From the NCBI GenBank assembly GCA_020445765.1, contig JAGRFY010000048.1, positions 1 through 40,688 on the forward strand: a DNA stretch of 40,688 bases, read 5' to 3'. Both the position numbers and the translations under genes were made by a program. The notes under the pieces were generated by a model. The model ran no database searches and was not told the origin of the DNA. It saw only the letters and a program-made list of their open reading frames with translations. Below are positions 27,801 to 35,150 of the stretch, piece by piece. The stretch comes from Rhodocyclaceae bacterium (lineage in GTDB: Bacteria; Pseudomonadota; Gammaproteobacteria; Burkholderiales; Rhodocyclaceae). The number at the start of each line of letters is the position of its first letter. Position 1 is the stretch's first letter.

Positions 27801-28548
27801 CCTGCTGCTGACCCGCGTCACCACCGCGGCCGACGGCGGCTACCTGTTCAGCGGCCTGCCGACAGGCACCTACACCGTGCGCTTCCTCAATCCGAACGGC
27901 CAGACGGTGACCAGCGGGCCGATGCCGGTGGACGGCGACACGGCGGGCAATGGCGGTCTCGCCAGCGTCAGCCGGCTGTCGGGCATCCACGTCGCGGCCG
28001 GCGCGCCGGTGGTGAATCAAAGTCTGCCGCTGGACCCCTCGGGGGTGGTCTACGACAGCACCACGCGGACCGCCATCAATGGCGCCGTCGTCACGCTCGG
28101 CGGACCGGCCGGCTTCGATGCCGCCGACGTGGTCGGTGGCAGCCTCAGCCAGAGCACCGGCGCCGACGGCCTCTACCAGTTCCTGCTGCTGCCTTCGTCG
28201 CCGCCGGGCACCTATACGCTGACCGTGTCGGCTGCGGGCCATACGTTCCCGAGCACCGCGATTCCGCCCAGCACGGCGCCGGGCGGCTTCATCGGAGGCG
28301 ACGTCTCGGGCGTCGTCGGCGCGCCGGCCGTCGGGCAGTCCACCACCTACTACCTGAGCTTCCCGTTGCCGACGGTGGACATGATCAACAACAACATCCC
28401 GCTCGACCCGCCGGCCGCCCCGCCGCCCCCGCCGCCGCCGGGCGCGGTGACACCGATCCCGACCCTGTCCGAATGGGGCATGCTGCTGCTCGCCACGCTG
28501 ATGCTGCTGGTGGTCGCCGGCCAGCAGCGCAGGCACGCGCGACGCTAG
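18871..28548 (+). CDS. Giant secreted repeat protein with DUF11, SdrD_B and CARDB-like domains and an IPTL-CTERM sorting signal
   Basis: Surface or secreted protein of 3225 residues, about 320 kDa. A signal peptide (MNSRHLIAALSIVACIPHTFA) is followed by a unique N-terminal module to about 550. Eight or so DUF11-type repeats come next (about 550-1830; pattern LTLAKSVSD...YTLTVTNTGSG...VVVSDPLPAGF). SdrD_B-like domains (GMVYRDLDANGNFD near 1835; GRVWLDADAD near 1945) lead to six CARDB-like repeats (about 2175-2930; PDVFALIDAPP...VTFGNQG), another SdrD_B domain (GTVWYDLDHDNVVDSGEPR near 2940) and a carboxypeptidase-regulatory-like fold near 3055. A proline run precedes the C-terminal IPTLSEWG, hydrophobic helix and basic end RRHARR, the IPTL-CTERM signal assigned to exosortase processing. 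GTG 18871 has GGAG seven bases upstream. Likely adhesin or matrix scaffold; partner unknown. No sortase or secretion genes adjoin. Confidence 0.93.
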   Translation: MNSRHLIAALSIVACIPHTFADTFPPDWGAGSPNEAAGPIHFSPAAWPAEPADPVDCTHACGDWTPYSRFQAGVADPRTQDPSNGGTSPQNYVNVASSCVDRSLPSIYYHLYRHPTDPTRDVLMFRWRVEQIAHTYATGPSAGNYRSADPWNSALWTVLFDIDGDGYRDLAAHLDGSSGSPSAPIDMIAGIWGNIPTQSIDYLNDPSIRLIAHNPTAFSAGGMLLNFHEGASAPDTVWPAGGSTDTWDYGTTRAKLVSTNACNEYFVDYQIPVRMLDASASGPNPALNGPKITRDTPISMLFCTANSLNNPFQKDCSLDRAYIGDEGKPAPFGDYLSFNKTSAYSQPIVAKVTASAPATCPGSYQLAATVQDTLYVTAGGEIAPSVQSVRFLYWADSDGDGTMAGDAGSSWVDAASASLAAGSLNTWQASWDATNLPKGKYLIGVQAVDDRTLHDDGVPDALVDNRTFSYLPGSTNATTGAQIYINPWTYDGATRSWSSGGAGDWISGQQAAFPAHATPTTPGNGENWFGNPDVTGVQTALIGVAINACGVAPTLTKSAAPTAATAGQDIAFTLTVSNPANNGGPVTLSQLVDPLPAGFVYNTGSTAGAFGAADPSISGSTLTWNGSVQIAPGTSATLSFSAKAPTTTGSYNNTASATTDFGAISSEPVQIGVGAARLSLSKSASSLSLNQGDTVTWTIHYANDSPIDARNVRIEDVLPAGITSASCSDGCSCVDNDTSGTCNAGDTMSWNVGTLAAGEGPRSLTIAAVLANPYPASAPVPLVNTATITSDDTAPASATAASHVAVPRPELVLAKTANKTLVDATAAAPANQVVFTLQYANTGAGDAQGVVLADPLPEGFLYVSATPTPGGAPAVGANGTVSWNLGTLAAGGSGSVTVTARPGNPFAGTQNPVTNTASLSASGLAPVQDSADVGVVQSGQLCSAFYFRDATGSVGFDGTRLLATTGAAPQGADIGGSTTITVPGGAGVYSSTVLSLYQDPASTANTNFAGNLTTSIWMDRGAGPGITIRGTVYDYDSVTGSRVQLGQGIQGFTGSASGLLTFTVPLSGTLQKNHRLLWTYEAASANSQSTALQFQYGGTVTNAISGSGTRLADSRAEFCVTPPANLIVDKRVSAASIAATGSGRTLTYTIDYANTSSATAASNAVIVDTLPAGVSLASASLNGTPIVPTGSNPYTFPLGTVAANGSGSLQIVANVDDDLSALSTLDNQATIASDQTAEQSARASTRVIGSSSSGAPLLTISKAVDDSSLIAGQLATYTLTVLNAGNGTASSVVVSDVLPVSGDFAYAGCSTATGSCSQSSGTVTWTVGALAAGASATASVTMQVAASPASGITTLDNQATVADADYCSGATPPAGCRSEVVTVSISTNPNLTLAKSVSDVVPAAGDTLTYTLTVTNTGSGAATDVVVSDPILGHMAFVGGITASAGSGRFDAVDNRVVFDVGSLAGGAAATLSFQAAVDAVMPNGGTTLTNVASTRAGNSPLRTASATSTVTAGPLLSILKSGPASLPLPATRLVSVATAANTLFVADGSRLLVGDTLRVGGTLTRVTDVAGNAVAVATPVTAATGSDVLLGATFTLTWRNSGDADATHVLVTDPLPAGWRFVSATPTATAAPAVDANGTVSWDLGTVVAGSQGTLQVVAVATTAGSHSNTASIVDDSYCSGGTPPPACSSTLVTLVGGLAAEKFTTTPLIAAGGTAQWTLVVRNGTAASVGSITVEDELPAGFSYVAASTRIDGSPAGDPVLVGGDAARPQWTITVPAGGSTTIRFDALADASIGAATYQNGIVVSAPGTGVLQFDPLQTTAEDVTVLAPGTGLVEGMVYRDLDANGNFDAAVDAPLTGVAVTIIDDTSTTYVAITDGAGRFSRVVSAGAAIVDVDDSTLPAGLMLTTGSDGSDPDTVQVPDGGSVRDDTGFVAASGPVGGIAGRVWLDADADQAQGGAEAGMLGVQVVLRHAASGSIAAIAYTDQLGDYAFPTVPAGDYLIDLLPPPGHYLTTANDPFAVTVAGGSNGGTDFGLKPGSTLSGRVFVDDGSGGGSAGDGLQNGGEGGTGAAAPRVVIVDGGGTVLAVAVVASDGRWSAGVAVGSGYAAILSTANPTVGSSFAAGATLSAGWQVTNENRSGSVDASGDGRLGGIDASGDVNGLNFGVEPMPTLLPDVFALIDAPPSVAPGERVTLAVTFGNQGDATAEGVTQSLQLPPGLTGVDCSSPVACSYDAATGLVTISGLPTVLVPQQSTSFLSSYMAPPTGPLPAQATISTTTAGETPTANNVANDSTTVSASVVDVAVHVVAPPTAAPGSRVAVDIAFANLGATAANAMTYGLTLPTGLSGVSCAGNGVSCSYNAGTGQLNIAGLPSALLAGQQTTFTLHYLAPASGTVVVSASTNASGDSVAANNTDSGATVVTGSPAVPDVYSLVSAPASGTAGGMLDAALTFGNLGPVPANPTYRLQLAGAAVSDVEIRYRGALCVWDAGSGVISGCELPATLDPGEHIELQLGLRLPASGSVVIASDVSAPGELHTANNPSSGTTAVAGAAVPDVFATVDAPATVAPGDTVRALVNFGNQGPATADGVTYRIELPAGLSAVTCSGAFCDYDPASGMATAIGLPDSLSPGMGVSLLVDFEAPAGLATSPGGAANPLSLTVTAIISTTTAGEAPTANNRASAPVSLGAGARADVTTWISAPASATPGATVTAIANFTNLGSANASAVGYGLSGLPAGATVEYNGVSCSFSAGVVSSCNLPTSLAQGQVVTLAVRYTAPASGTVTAVSNVSAGNDGDPSNNQDSAATTVAPSALVDVRATVSAPPTASNGSLVVVPLSYANGGPASAPVTRYGLTLSSLPASVEISHQGVACGWDGSTLTGCNLPAVLDAGQSLAVVMSYRAPAAGSITVTSTIATSATDTNAANDSRIASTSFTAGAPAGSISGTVWYDLDHDNVVDSGEPRRAGWIVELLAEAAGGDLLLTRVTTAADGGYLFSGLPTGTYTVRFLNPNGQTVTSGPMPVDGDTAGNGGLASVSRLSGIHVAAGAPVVNQSLPLDPSGVVYDSTTRTAINGAVVTLGGPAGFDAADVVGGSLSQSTGADGLYQFLLLPSSPPGTYTLTVSAAGHTFPSTAIPPSTAPGGFIGGDVSGVVGAPAVGQSTTYYLSFPLPTVDMINNNIPLDPPAAPPPPPPPGAVTPIPTLSEWGMLLLATLMLLVVAGQQRRHARR

Positions 28549-28551
28549 GCG

Positions 28552-29739
28552 CTAGGGCTGTGGCGCGCGCAACGCGCGCAACAGCTTCTGGCCGGCACGA
28601 GGTGAATCGTCCCAGCCGAGGCGCTGCTTTTCGGCGACGATGGCGGCTCGCGTGCGCGAGCCGATGGCGCCATCGATCGGCCCGATGTCGTGGCCGCGCT
28701 CGCTCAGCAGTTGCTGAAGTTCGCGGCGCTGGGCGCGATCCAGCGGCAGATCGTCGGTCGGCCAAGGCGTGACGAAGCCGCCGCCCCCTCGCAGCCGGTC
28801 GGAGAGGTGGGCGATCGCCAGCCCATAGCTCATCGATGCGTTGTAGGCGTAGATGGCGTCGAAGTTGTCGAGCAGCAGAAAGGCCGGACCGCCGCCATCG
28901 GCCGGGCGCACGAGACCGGCCCTGCCTTCGTCCGGTAGCGCGGCGCCGTCCACCCGCAGGACACCTCGACGCTGCCACTCGGACATCGGCCGTTTCTTGC
29001 GGCGACCCTCGTCCGAGAGATCGAAGTCCTCCGGCAATCGCACCTCGAAACCCCAGCCCCGGCCGGAGCGCCAGCCAGCGTCGGCAAGGAAGTTGGCGGT
29101 CGACGCGAGCGCGTCCGGGATGCTATCGACCAGGTCGCGACGGCCATCGCCATCGAAATCGACCGCCAGGCGCAGGTAGGTGGAAGGCATGAACTGGGTG
29201 TGACCGAAGGCACCGGCCCAGGAGCCCTGCAGCTTGTCGGCGGCGAGGCTGCCCTCGTCGATGATCCCCAGCGCCGCGATGAATTCGCCGGAGAAATACT
29301 TCTGCCTGCGCCCGAAGCAGGACAGGGTGCCGAGGGATTCGAGCAGCGGCCGCTTGCCGAAATTCTTGCCGTAGTCGCTCTCGACGCCCCACACCGCTAC
29401 CACGGTCGCCGGGTCGACGCCGTAGCGCCGTTCGATCTCGGCCAGAGTGTCCGCATGCGCGCGCAACTGCGCACGGCCGTCCTCGACCCGCTGGTCGTCG
29501 ACCAGCGCCCCCAGGTAGTCCCAGATCGGGCTGCGGAACTCCGGCTGGTAATCGAGCCGTTCTAGCACGCCGAAGTCCGCTTCGAGGCTTGCGAGTTCCC
29601 GTCGCAAGGTCGGCGCGGAAATGCCCTCGGCGCTCGCCCGTAGCTGCAGACGTCCCAGACACTCGCGAAATTCCTCCTGCTGACCGGCCATCGCGCTGCC
29701 CACTGCCGCCGTCAGCAGCATCGTCGATATGCCACGCAT
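28552..29739 (-). CDS. mltB: Lytic murein transglycosylase, MltB/SLT_2 family, with C-terminal PG-binding domain
   Basis: Peptidoglycan lytic enzyme of 395 residues. A signal peptide (cleavage about residue 19) precedes the SLT_2 catalytic domain with WGVESDYGKNFG, in which Glu120 is the catalytic acid, followed by GAFGHTQFMPSTYLRLAVDFDGDG, typical of MltB. Residues about 335-390 (LDRAQRRELQQLLSERGHDIGPIDGAIGSRTRAAIVAEKQ) form a PG_binding_1 domain. There is no lipobox, so it is a soluble periplasmic form. The ATG at 29739 shares one base with the pepN stop (TGATG); a GTG one codon upstream is possible. It ends 3 bp from the giant gene on the opposite strand, with no clear terminator in between. 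Confidence 0.93.
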   Translation of the reverse strand: MRGISTMLLTAAVGSAMAGQQEEFRECLGRLQLRASAEGISAPTLRRELASLEADFGVLERLDYQPEFRSPIWDYLGALVDDQRVEDGRAQLRAHADTLAEIERRYGVDPATVVAVWGVESDYGKNFGKRPLLESLGTLSCFGRRQKYFSGEFIAALGIIDEGSLAADKLQGSWAGAFGHTQFMPSTYLRLAVDFDGDGRRDLVDSIPDALASTANFLADAGWRSGRGWGFEVRLPEDFDLSDEGRRKKRPMSEWQRRGVLRVDGAALPDEGRAGLVRPADGGGPAFLLLDNFDAIYAYNASMSYGLAIAHLSDRLRGGGGFVTPWPTDDLPLDRAQRRELQQLLSERGHDIGPIDGAIGSRTRAAIVAEKQRLGWDDSPRAGQKLLRALRAPQP

Positions 29740-32402
29740 CACGCCAGCGCCCGCTCGACGATCTCGGCCACGTCCCCGGACAATCCAGGCTCGGCGGCGA
29801 CACGCGCCAGCTGCGTGCGGACCAGCGGCTGCAGGTTCGGCACCAGGTTGCGCCAGCGGTCGAGGCTTCTGGCCATGCGCGAGGCGACCTGCGGATTGCG
29901 CCGGTCGAGTTCGATCACGCGATTCGCCCAGAACTCGTAGCCGGCACCGTCGGATCGGTGGAATTCGGCCGGATTGGCGCGAAAGAAACTGCCCAGCAGG
30001 GAGTAGATGCGATTCGGGTTGGTCGCGTCGAAACCGTCGTCGGCATGCAGCCGCCGCACCCGCTCTAGGACCGCGGCATCGTCAGGCTGCCAGCGCCACG
30101 CCGTGGCTTGCAGGGCCAGCCACTTGTCGAGCACCAGCGCGTCGTCGCGGAAACGCTGCGCGAAATCGGCCAGCGCCTGCTCGCGGGCGTCCACGCTGCA
30201 GGTCATCAGCGCGTTCAGCGCAGCCATGCGATCGGTCATGTTCGACGCTTCGGCATAGCACGATGCCGCCAGCCGGCAACTGCCGGCCGTCCCGGTGCAG
30301 CACAACAGCCGCAAGGCCATGGCCGACAGCGCCCGGCGACCGGCATCGGCCGGGTGATAGCGATATACCCCGGTCACGGCAGATCGCCCGATCGCATCGC
30401 GCAACTCCTCGCCCGCCGCGTCGCCGAGCGTGCGCAGCAATCGCATCAAGGCATCGCGCAGAGCGACCGGGTCGGCTGGCTGCATGCGCTCGAGCAGGTA
30501 GGCTTCCGCCGGTGGCGTCAGCGCCTGCGCGACGAAGGCCGGGTCGAGCTCCGGGTCGACCAGCAGACGCCGCCAGGCATCGACGAAGTCGCCCGGCACT
30601 TTGGCGGCGGCATCCACCGCCAGCGTCAGCACGACCCGTTCGGTATAGCGCTGGGCAGCATCCCAGCGGTTGAAGGGGTCGCCATCGTGGGCCATGCGGA
30701 AGGCCAGAATCGCGTCGGGCTCGTCCAGTTCGAGGATCACCGGTGCCGACGCCCCCCGCAGCAGCGAAGGCACCGGTTCGACCTCGACCGCCTCGAAGAC
30801 GAAGCGCTGCTGCGCCTCCGTCAGCTCGAGCACGCGCGTGCTACCGCCGTCGTGGCCCTCGCCCTCGAGCCGCAGCGGCAGGTCTCGGCCGTCCGGCCCG
30901 ATCAGTCCGACCGCCACCGGTATGTGCAGCGGCTGCTTGGCGTCCTGGTCGGCGGTGGGCGGCGTGTGCTGGCTCAGCTCCAGGACGTAGCGTCGAGCGC
31001 CGGCATCGTAGCTGCCTTCGGCACGCACCCGCGGGGTTCCGGACTGGCTGTACCACGCCATGAAGCAGTCGAGATCGACGCCGGTCGCCTCCGACATCGC
31101 ATCGACGAAGTCGTCGCAGGTCACCGCCTGTCCGTCGAAATACGAGAAGTAGAGGTCCATGCCACTGCGGAATCCCTCGCGTCCGAGCAGGGTCTGCAGC
31201 ATGCGCACCACTTCGGCGCCCTTCTCATAGACTGTGGCGGTGTAGAAGTTGTTGATCTCGAGGTAGCGCTCCGGCCGGATCGGGTGGGCCATCGGACCGG
31301 CGTCCTCGGTGAACTGGACCGCCCGCAGCATCCGCACGTCGTCGATCCGCTTGACAGCGCGTGCCGAGTCGCCACCGGCAGCGGCCAGCATGTCCGCCGA
31401 AAACTCCTGATCGCGGAATACCGTCAGGCCTTCCTTTAGGGTCAGCTGGAACCAGTCGCGGCAGGTCACGCGATTGCCGGTCCAGTTGTGGAAATACTCA
31501 TGGGCAACGACGCTCTCGACGTTCTCGTAGTCGGCGTCCGAAGCCGTTTCCGGCGCCGCCAGCACGTATTTCGCGTTGAAGATGTTGAGTCCCTTGTTCT
31601 CCATCGCCCCCATGTTGAAATCCGACGCCACCACGATCATGTAGCGGTCGAGGTCCAGTTCGAGGCCAAAACGCTCCTCGTCCCAGCGCAGCGCGTTCTC
31701 GAGCGAGTCCATGGCGTGGGCGGCGCGATCGAGCATGCCGTCCTCGACCCAGACCTGCAGCAGCACCTTGCGACCGGAACAGGTCGTGACCGTGCGCTCC
31801 AGCGGCACATAGGCACCCGCCACCAGCGCGAACAGGTAGCTCGGTTTCGGAAACGGATCCTGCCAGCGGGCGAAATGGCGTCCTCCTGGCAGCGATCCCC
31901 GCTCGACCAGGTTGCCATTCGACAACAGCACCGGGTAGACATTGGCGTCCGCCTCCAGCGTGACGCTGTAGCGCGCCATCACGTCGGGCCGGTCGGGAAA
32001 CCAGGTGATGCGGCGGAATCCTTCCGCCTCGCACTGGGTGAACAATCCGCCCCGCGATTCGTACAGGCCGGAGAGCGCCGTGTTGGCGCGTGGCGAGACC
32101 CGGGTCACGATCTCGACTTCGGCTGCATCTCCGCCAAGCACGACTTCCATCCAGCCGGGGCCCTCGCGCACCTGGCCGGTCTCGGGTGCGACCCCGTCCA
32201 CGGTCAGCGACACCAGTTCGACGCCATCGCCGTCAAGCCGCAGCGGGCCGTCTGCGCCAGGCCTGCGTCGACACGACATGCGGCTACGCACCACGGTCCG
32301 TTCGGCATCCAGCACAAAGCTCAATTCGACCGCCTCGACCTGCCATGCCAGCGGCTGATAGTCGGCACGCCGCACCGGCGCTCGGGAAGGCAGTTCGGAC
32401 AT
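29739..32402 (-). CDS. pepN: Aminopeptidase N (M1 zinc metallopeptidase)
   Basis: Cytoplasmic aminopeptidase of 887 residues that trims N-terminal residues from peptides. The substrate motif GAMEN is at 265-269 and the zinc site HEYFH at 301-305, with the third ligand Glu in LKEGLTVFRDQEF near 324. The C-terminal ARM-like helical half ends at about 885. Length and order match E. coli-type PepN. ATG 32402 (MSELPSRAPV) has GGAG at good spacing; the in-frame ATG at 32441 adds 13 residues with no better signal. The mltB gene follows with a one-base overlap. Confidence 0.96.
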   Translation of the reverse strand: MSELPSRAPVRRADYQPLAWQVEAVELSFVLDAERTVVRSRMSCRRRPGADGPLRLDGDGVELVSLTVDGVAPETGQVREGPGWMEVVLGGDAAEVEIVTRVSPRANTALSGLYESRGGLFTQCEAEGFRRITWFPDRPDVMARYSVTLEADANVYPVLLSNGNLVERGSLPGGRHFARWQDPFPKPSYLFALVAGAYVPLERTVTTCSGRKVLLQVWVEDGMLDRAAHAMDSLENALRWDEERFGLELDLDRYMIVVASDFNMGAMENKGLNIFNAKYVLAAPETASDADYENVESVVAHEYFHNWTGNRVTCRDWFQLTLKEGLTVFRDQEFSADMLAAAGGDSARAVKRIDDVRMLRAVQFTEDAGPMAHPIRPERYLEINNFYTATVYEKGAEVVRMLQTLLGREGFRSGMDLYFSYFDGQAVTCDDFVDAMSEATGVDLDCFMAWYSQSGTPRVRAEGSYDAGARRYVLELSQHTPPTADQDAKQPLHIPVAVGLIGPDGRDLPLRLEGEGHDGGSTRVLELTEAQQRFVFEAVEVEPVPSLLRGASAPVILELDEPDAILAFRMAHDGDPFNRWDAAQRYTERVVLTLAVDAAAKVPGDFVDAWRRLLVDPELDPAFVAQALTPPAEAYLLERMQPADPVALRDALMRLLRTLGDAAGEELRDAIGRSAVTGVYRYHPADAGRRALSAMALRLLCCTGTAGSCRLAASCYAEASNMTDRMAALNALMTCSVDAREQALADFAQRFRDDALVLDKWLALQATAWRWQPDDAAVLERVRRLHADDGFDATNPNRIYSLLGSFFRANPAEFHRSDGAGYEFWANRVIELDRRNPQVASRMARSLDRWRNLVPNLQPLVRTQLARVAAEPGLSGDVAEIVERALA

Positions 32403-32464
32403 CTGGTACTCCAAGCGGGATTCCCGATGGAATCCATTCAATTAAAACGACGGCGTAACGTTCG

Positions 32465-32494
32465 AGTGTACGCCGCGGTGCAACGTCACGGCAA
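32465..32494 (-). promoter_or_regulatory. Candidate pepN promoter
   Basis: TTGCCG (32494-32489), an 18-bp spacer and TACACT (32470-32465) on the minus strand, about 65 bp ahead of pepN in the 142-bp gap after phnE2. Moderate match to sigma-70; nothing else is seen in the gap. Confidence 0.4.
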
Positions 32495-32544
32495 AGCGCC
32501 CGCAGACGATCCGGTCGCGCCTCGGCCCGGTCCCCGCGGGCCGA

Positions 32545-33342
32545 TCACAGCGGCCGCCCCGGCCGGTCGGCACGCAGGCGCTGACTGACGCCATCGACCA
32601 GCGCCGACAGCAGCAGCATCGCGATGATCACGGTGCTCGCCCGCCCCTCGTTGAACAGCGAGAGTTCGTAGTACAGCATCGCACCGAGGCCGCCAGCGCC
32701 GACGAAGCCGAGGATTGCGGCCATGCGGATGTTCATCTCCCAGCGATAGAGGGCGTAGGCCAGCCATTGGGCCGAGACCTGCGGCAGGGTGCCGTAGCAG
32801 AATGCCGCGACGGCACCGCTGCCGGCACCGACCAGACTGGCCTCCGCTGCCGGCGGCGCGTTTTCAAGCGCTTCAGCATAGAGGCGACCAAGCACGCCAG
32901 AGGTATGGAGGGCCAACGCCAGCGTACCGGCGAACGGTCCGAGACCGGCAGCCAGCACCATCAGGCTGGCCCACACCAGCTCGGGCACCGAGCGCAGGGC
33001 GTTGAGCACGAAACGTGCGACGGTACGCCCGCCATCCCCGAAGCGGCCGGCCGCCGGCAACGCGAGCATGGCACCGGCGACGGCGGCAAGCAGCGTGCCC
33101 AGCAGCGAGATGGCGAGGGTCTCGAGCGCGGCGACGGCGACCCGTGCGAGATAGCCGGGCGCATGCTCGGGCGGAAAGAAGCCGCCGAGGAAGGCCAGCA
33201 TGTCGCGCCAGGCGCCCGCCTCGAGCAGTCGGCCCAGCGGCATGCCGAGATAGAGAAAGCTCGCCGCAACCGCCACGACCAGCAAGGCAACGACGAGGTG
33301 GCAGCGCAGGCAACGGGGCGGTGCGATCGCGGCGGCGCTCAC
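32545..33342 (-). CDS. phnE: PhnE-type ABC transporter permease, second copy
   Basis: Inner-membrane permease of 265 residues with about six helices and the binding-protein-dependent transport pattern: LRSVPELVWASLMVLAAGLGPFAG, then YGTLPQVSAQWLAYALYRWEMNIRMAAILGFVGAGGLG. The GTG at 33342 is chosen because AGGAGG sits 8 bases upstream; earlier in-frame starts would run through a stretch with unnatural composition. It is a diverged paralogue of the upstream permease and probably pairs with it as a heterodimer. A 145-bp non-coding gap, containing the small hairpin GGCTG-GTTGTGCA-CAGCC, separates it from the first permease gene; no family of RNA is recognised there. Confidence 0.9.
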   Translation of the reverse strand: MSAAAIAPPRCLRCHLVVALLVVAVAASFLYLGMPLGRLLEAGAWRDMLAFLGGFFPPEHAPGYLARVAVAALETLAISLLGTLLAAVAGAMLALPAAGRFGDGGRTVARFVLNALRSVPELVWASLMVLAAGLGPFAGTLALALHTSGVLGRLYAEALENAPPAAEASLVGAGSGAVAAFCYGTLPQVSAQWLAYALYRWEMNIRMAAILGFVGAGGLGAMLYYELSLFNEGRASTVIIAMLLLSALVDGVSQRLRADRPGRPL

Positions 33343-33487
33343 CGGGCGTCCCTCCTGTCGCGATGCGACTTCGTCCCCGGGGGGCGCGAACGGGCTTTCG
33401 CGATGCGCTGCTTCGAGCCTTTCGGGCGGGCCGGCTGTGCACAACCAGCCGCGCGAAGCGTGCGCACTCCTGATGGCCAGGCGTGTC

Positions 33488-34306
33488 TCATGCCAGCAGC
33501 GCACGCAGACGTGACGACACGCCGTCGGCCAGCAACACCAGGGCAAACAGCACGAGCAGGATGGTCGCCGCTTCGCCGCCGTTCAACATCTTCATCGACT
33601 GATCCATCAACTGCCCCAGGCCGCCGGCGCCGACGAAGCCCATGACCACCGAAGCACGCAACGCGCACTCCCAGCGATAGACGGTGTAGGACACCAGTTC
33701 CTGCGCGCAGGACGGCAGCAGACCGTAGGCCAGGGCGGCGACGCGACCGTTGCCGGCCTCCAGCAGCGCCCGGGCCGGCCCCTGGTCGGCGGACTCGAGG
33801 ATCTCCGCGTAGACCTTGCCGAGCATGCCGCCGTAGGTCAGCGCCAGCGCCATCACGCCCGCCGCCGGACCGAGCCCGAACACCCGTACCAGCACCAACG
33901 CCCAGACCAGCTCGGGGACGCCACGCAGCACCAGCAGGACTGCCCGCAACGGCCCGCGACGGACGCCCTCATGCCATGCCGGACGGCCCGCCATCACCGC
34001 CTGCAGGCTCAGGCTGCGACTGAGCGCGAAGGCCAGCGGTACCGCCAGGACGATCGCCAGAAAGACGCCCGCAGTGGCCATCGCCAGGGTTTCGAGACAG
34101 GCCCGGGCGAGCAGCCTGAGGAACTCGGCAGAATGCTCGAGCGGCCAGAAACCGCCGAGAAAGCGCCCCATCGCATGCAGGTTGCCCGGATCCAGCAACG
34201 CCAACGGATCGAATTCGGCCAGCGACAGAACGGGCACCATCGCGACGACCACGACCGCGCTCCAGGTCAGGCGCGGCAACGCCGCCGGATCCCGCGTCAC
34301 GATCAT
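33488..34306 (-). CDS. phnE: PhnE-type ABC transporter permease, first copy
   Basis: Inner-membrane permease of 272 residues. TM1 follows a short basic start (LTWSAVVVVAMVPVLSLAEF); the conserved parts are RGVPELVWALVLVRVFGLGP and the cytoplasmic loop SYTVYRWECALRASVVMGFVGAGGLG, which docks on the ATPase. ATG 34306 overlaps the phnC stop in ATGA, so the two are translationally coupled, and no separate ribosome binding site is needed or seen. It belongs to a D-C-E-E operon for an oxyanion-type substrate. Confidence 0.93.
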   Translation of the reverse strand: MIVTRDPAALPRLTWSAVVVVAMVPVLSLAEFDPLALLDPGNLHAMGRFLGGFWPLEHSAEFLRLLARACLETLAMATAGVFLAIVLAVPLAFALSRSLSLQAVMAGRPAWHEGVRRGPLRAVLLVLRGVPELVWALVLVRVFGLGPAAGVMALALTYGGMLGKVYAEILESADQGPARALLEAGNGRVAALAYGLLPSCAQELVSYTVYRWECALRASVVMGFVGAGGLGQLMDQSMKMLNGGEAATILLVLFALVLLADGVSSRLRALLA

Positions 34307-35136
34307 CGACAAGGAACCAGCGTTGCCCCTGCGAGCCCCGCAGCCACCGCCGGTGCCGGATCGGGGCGTGCGCCCGGACCACCGCCGACGGCGTAGAGGC
34401 GCTCCAGGCGCGCTGTGTCGATCTGCTGCGGCGGCAGATCGAACAGGATCTGGCCGTTGCCGATGCCGACCACCCGCTCGAAGTGGCGCAAGGCCAGTTC
34501 GACGGCATGCAGGCTGGCAACCAAGGTCGCCCCCCGCTCGCGCGCGTCGGCGACGAGCAAGCCCACGGTGGTGTCGGCAAGCGCCGGATCCATCGCCGAG
34601 ACCGGTTCGTCGGCGAGCACCAGGTCCGGCCTCTGATAGAGCACGCGGGCCAGCGCGACCCGCTGCAGTTGCCCACCGGAGAGGCGGTCGCAGCGGTCGA
34701 ACAGGCGATCGGCCAGCGCCAGTTTCGCGAGTTCGCGCTCGGCACCCTCGCAGTCGGCCGGCATCACCAGTGAAGACAGCGCACGCCACCAGGGCCAGCG
34801 ACCGAGAGCACCGGCCAGGACCGCATGCACCACGCGCTGTCGCGGCGGGATCGCCGGCAACTGGTGCACGTGGCCGATGCGGCGGCGCACCGCCCTGAGG
34901 CCGCGCGCGTCGGCCGACCACGGCGATTGGTCGAGGATGGTGAGCCGACCGCGGGCCGGCGCGATGCCAAGCCCGCACAGGCGCAGCAGGCTGGTCTTGC
35001 CGGCACCGGACGGACCGATCAGCGCAATCCGTTCGCCGCGGCGCACCGTCAGGTTCAAGCCCGCGAGCGCGACTCGACCATCGGCCTGGACGACGTCCAC
35101 CCCGTGTGCGGCGATCGCGATCGTCGATCGATTCAT
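34303..35136 (-). CDS. phnC: PhnC-type ABC transporter ATP-binding protein
   Basis: ATPase of 277 residues. Walker A is GPSGAGKTS near 41-49, the Q-loop region is RRRIGHVHQL, the signature LSGGQLQRVALARVL is followed by Walker B LVLADEPVSAMDP, and the switch histidine is in ASLHAVELAL. It energises the two PhnE permeases. The C-terminus extends about 30 residues past the usual end (GGGPGARPDPAPAVAAGLAG), rich in Ala and Pro. It starts 14 bp after phnD and overlaps phnE by 4 bases. Confidence 0.94.
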   Translation of the reverse strand: MNRSTIAIAAHGVDVVQADGRVALAGLNLTVRRGERIALIGPSGAGKTSLLRLCGLGIAPARGRLTILDQSPWSADARGLRAVRRRIGHVHQLPAIPPRQRVVHAVLAGALGRWPWWRALSSLVMPADCEGAERELAKLALADRLFDRCDRLSGGQLQRVALARVLYQRPDLVLADEPVSAMDPALADTTVGLLVADARERGATLVASLHAVELALRHFERVVGIGNGQILFDLPPQQIDTARLERLYAVGGGPGARPDPAPAVAAGLAGATLVPCR

Positions 35137-35150
35137 GTTGCCGGCCCGCC

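Noticed and set aside
18871-28548. Repeat collapse or assembly artefact in the giant gene
   Set aside because: The frame is uninterrupted over 9.7 kb and the repeats are well diverged at DNA level, so misassembly is not needed to explain it.
28548-28600. Terminator between the giant gene and mltB
   Set aside because: A GCGCG-CAA-CGCGC hairpin is present inside the mltB end but no U-tract follows on either strand.
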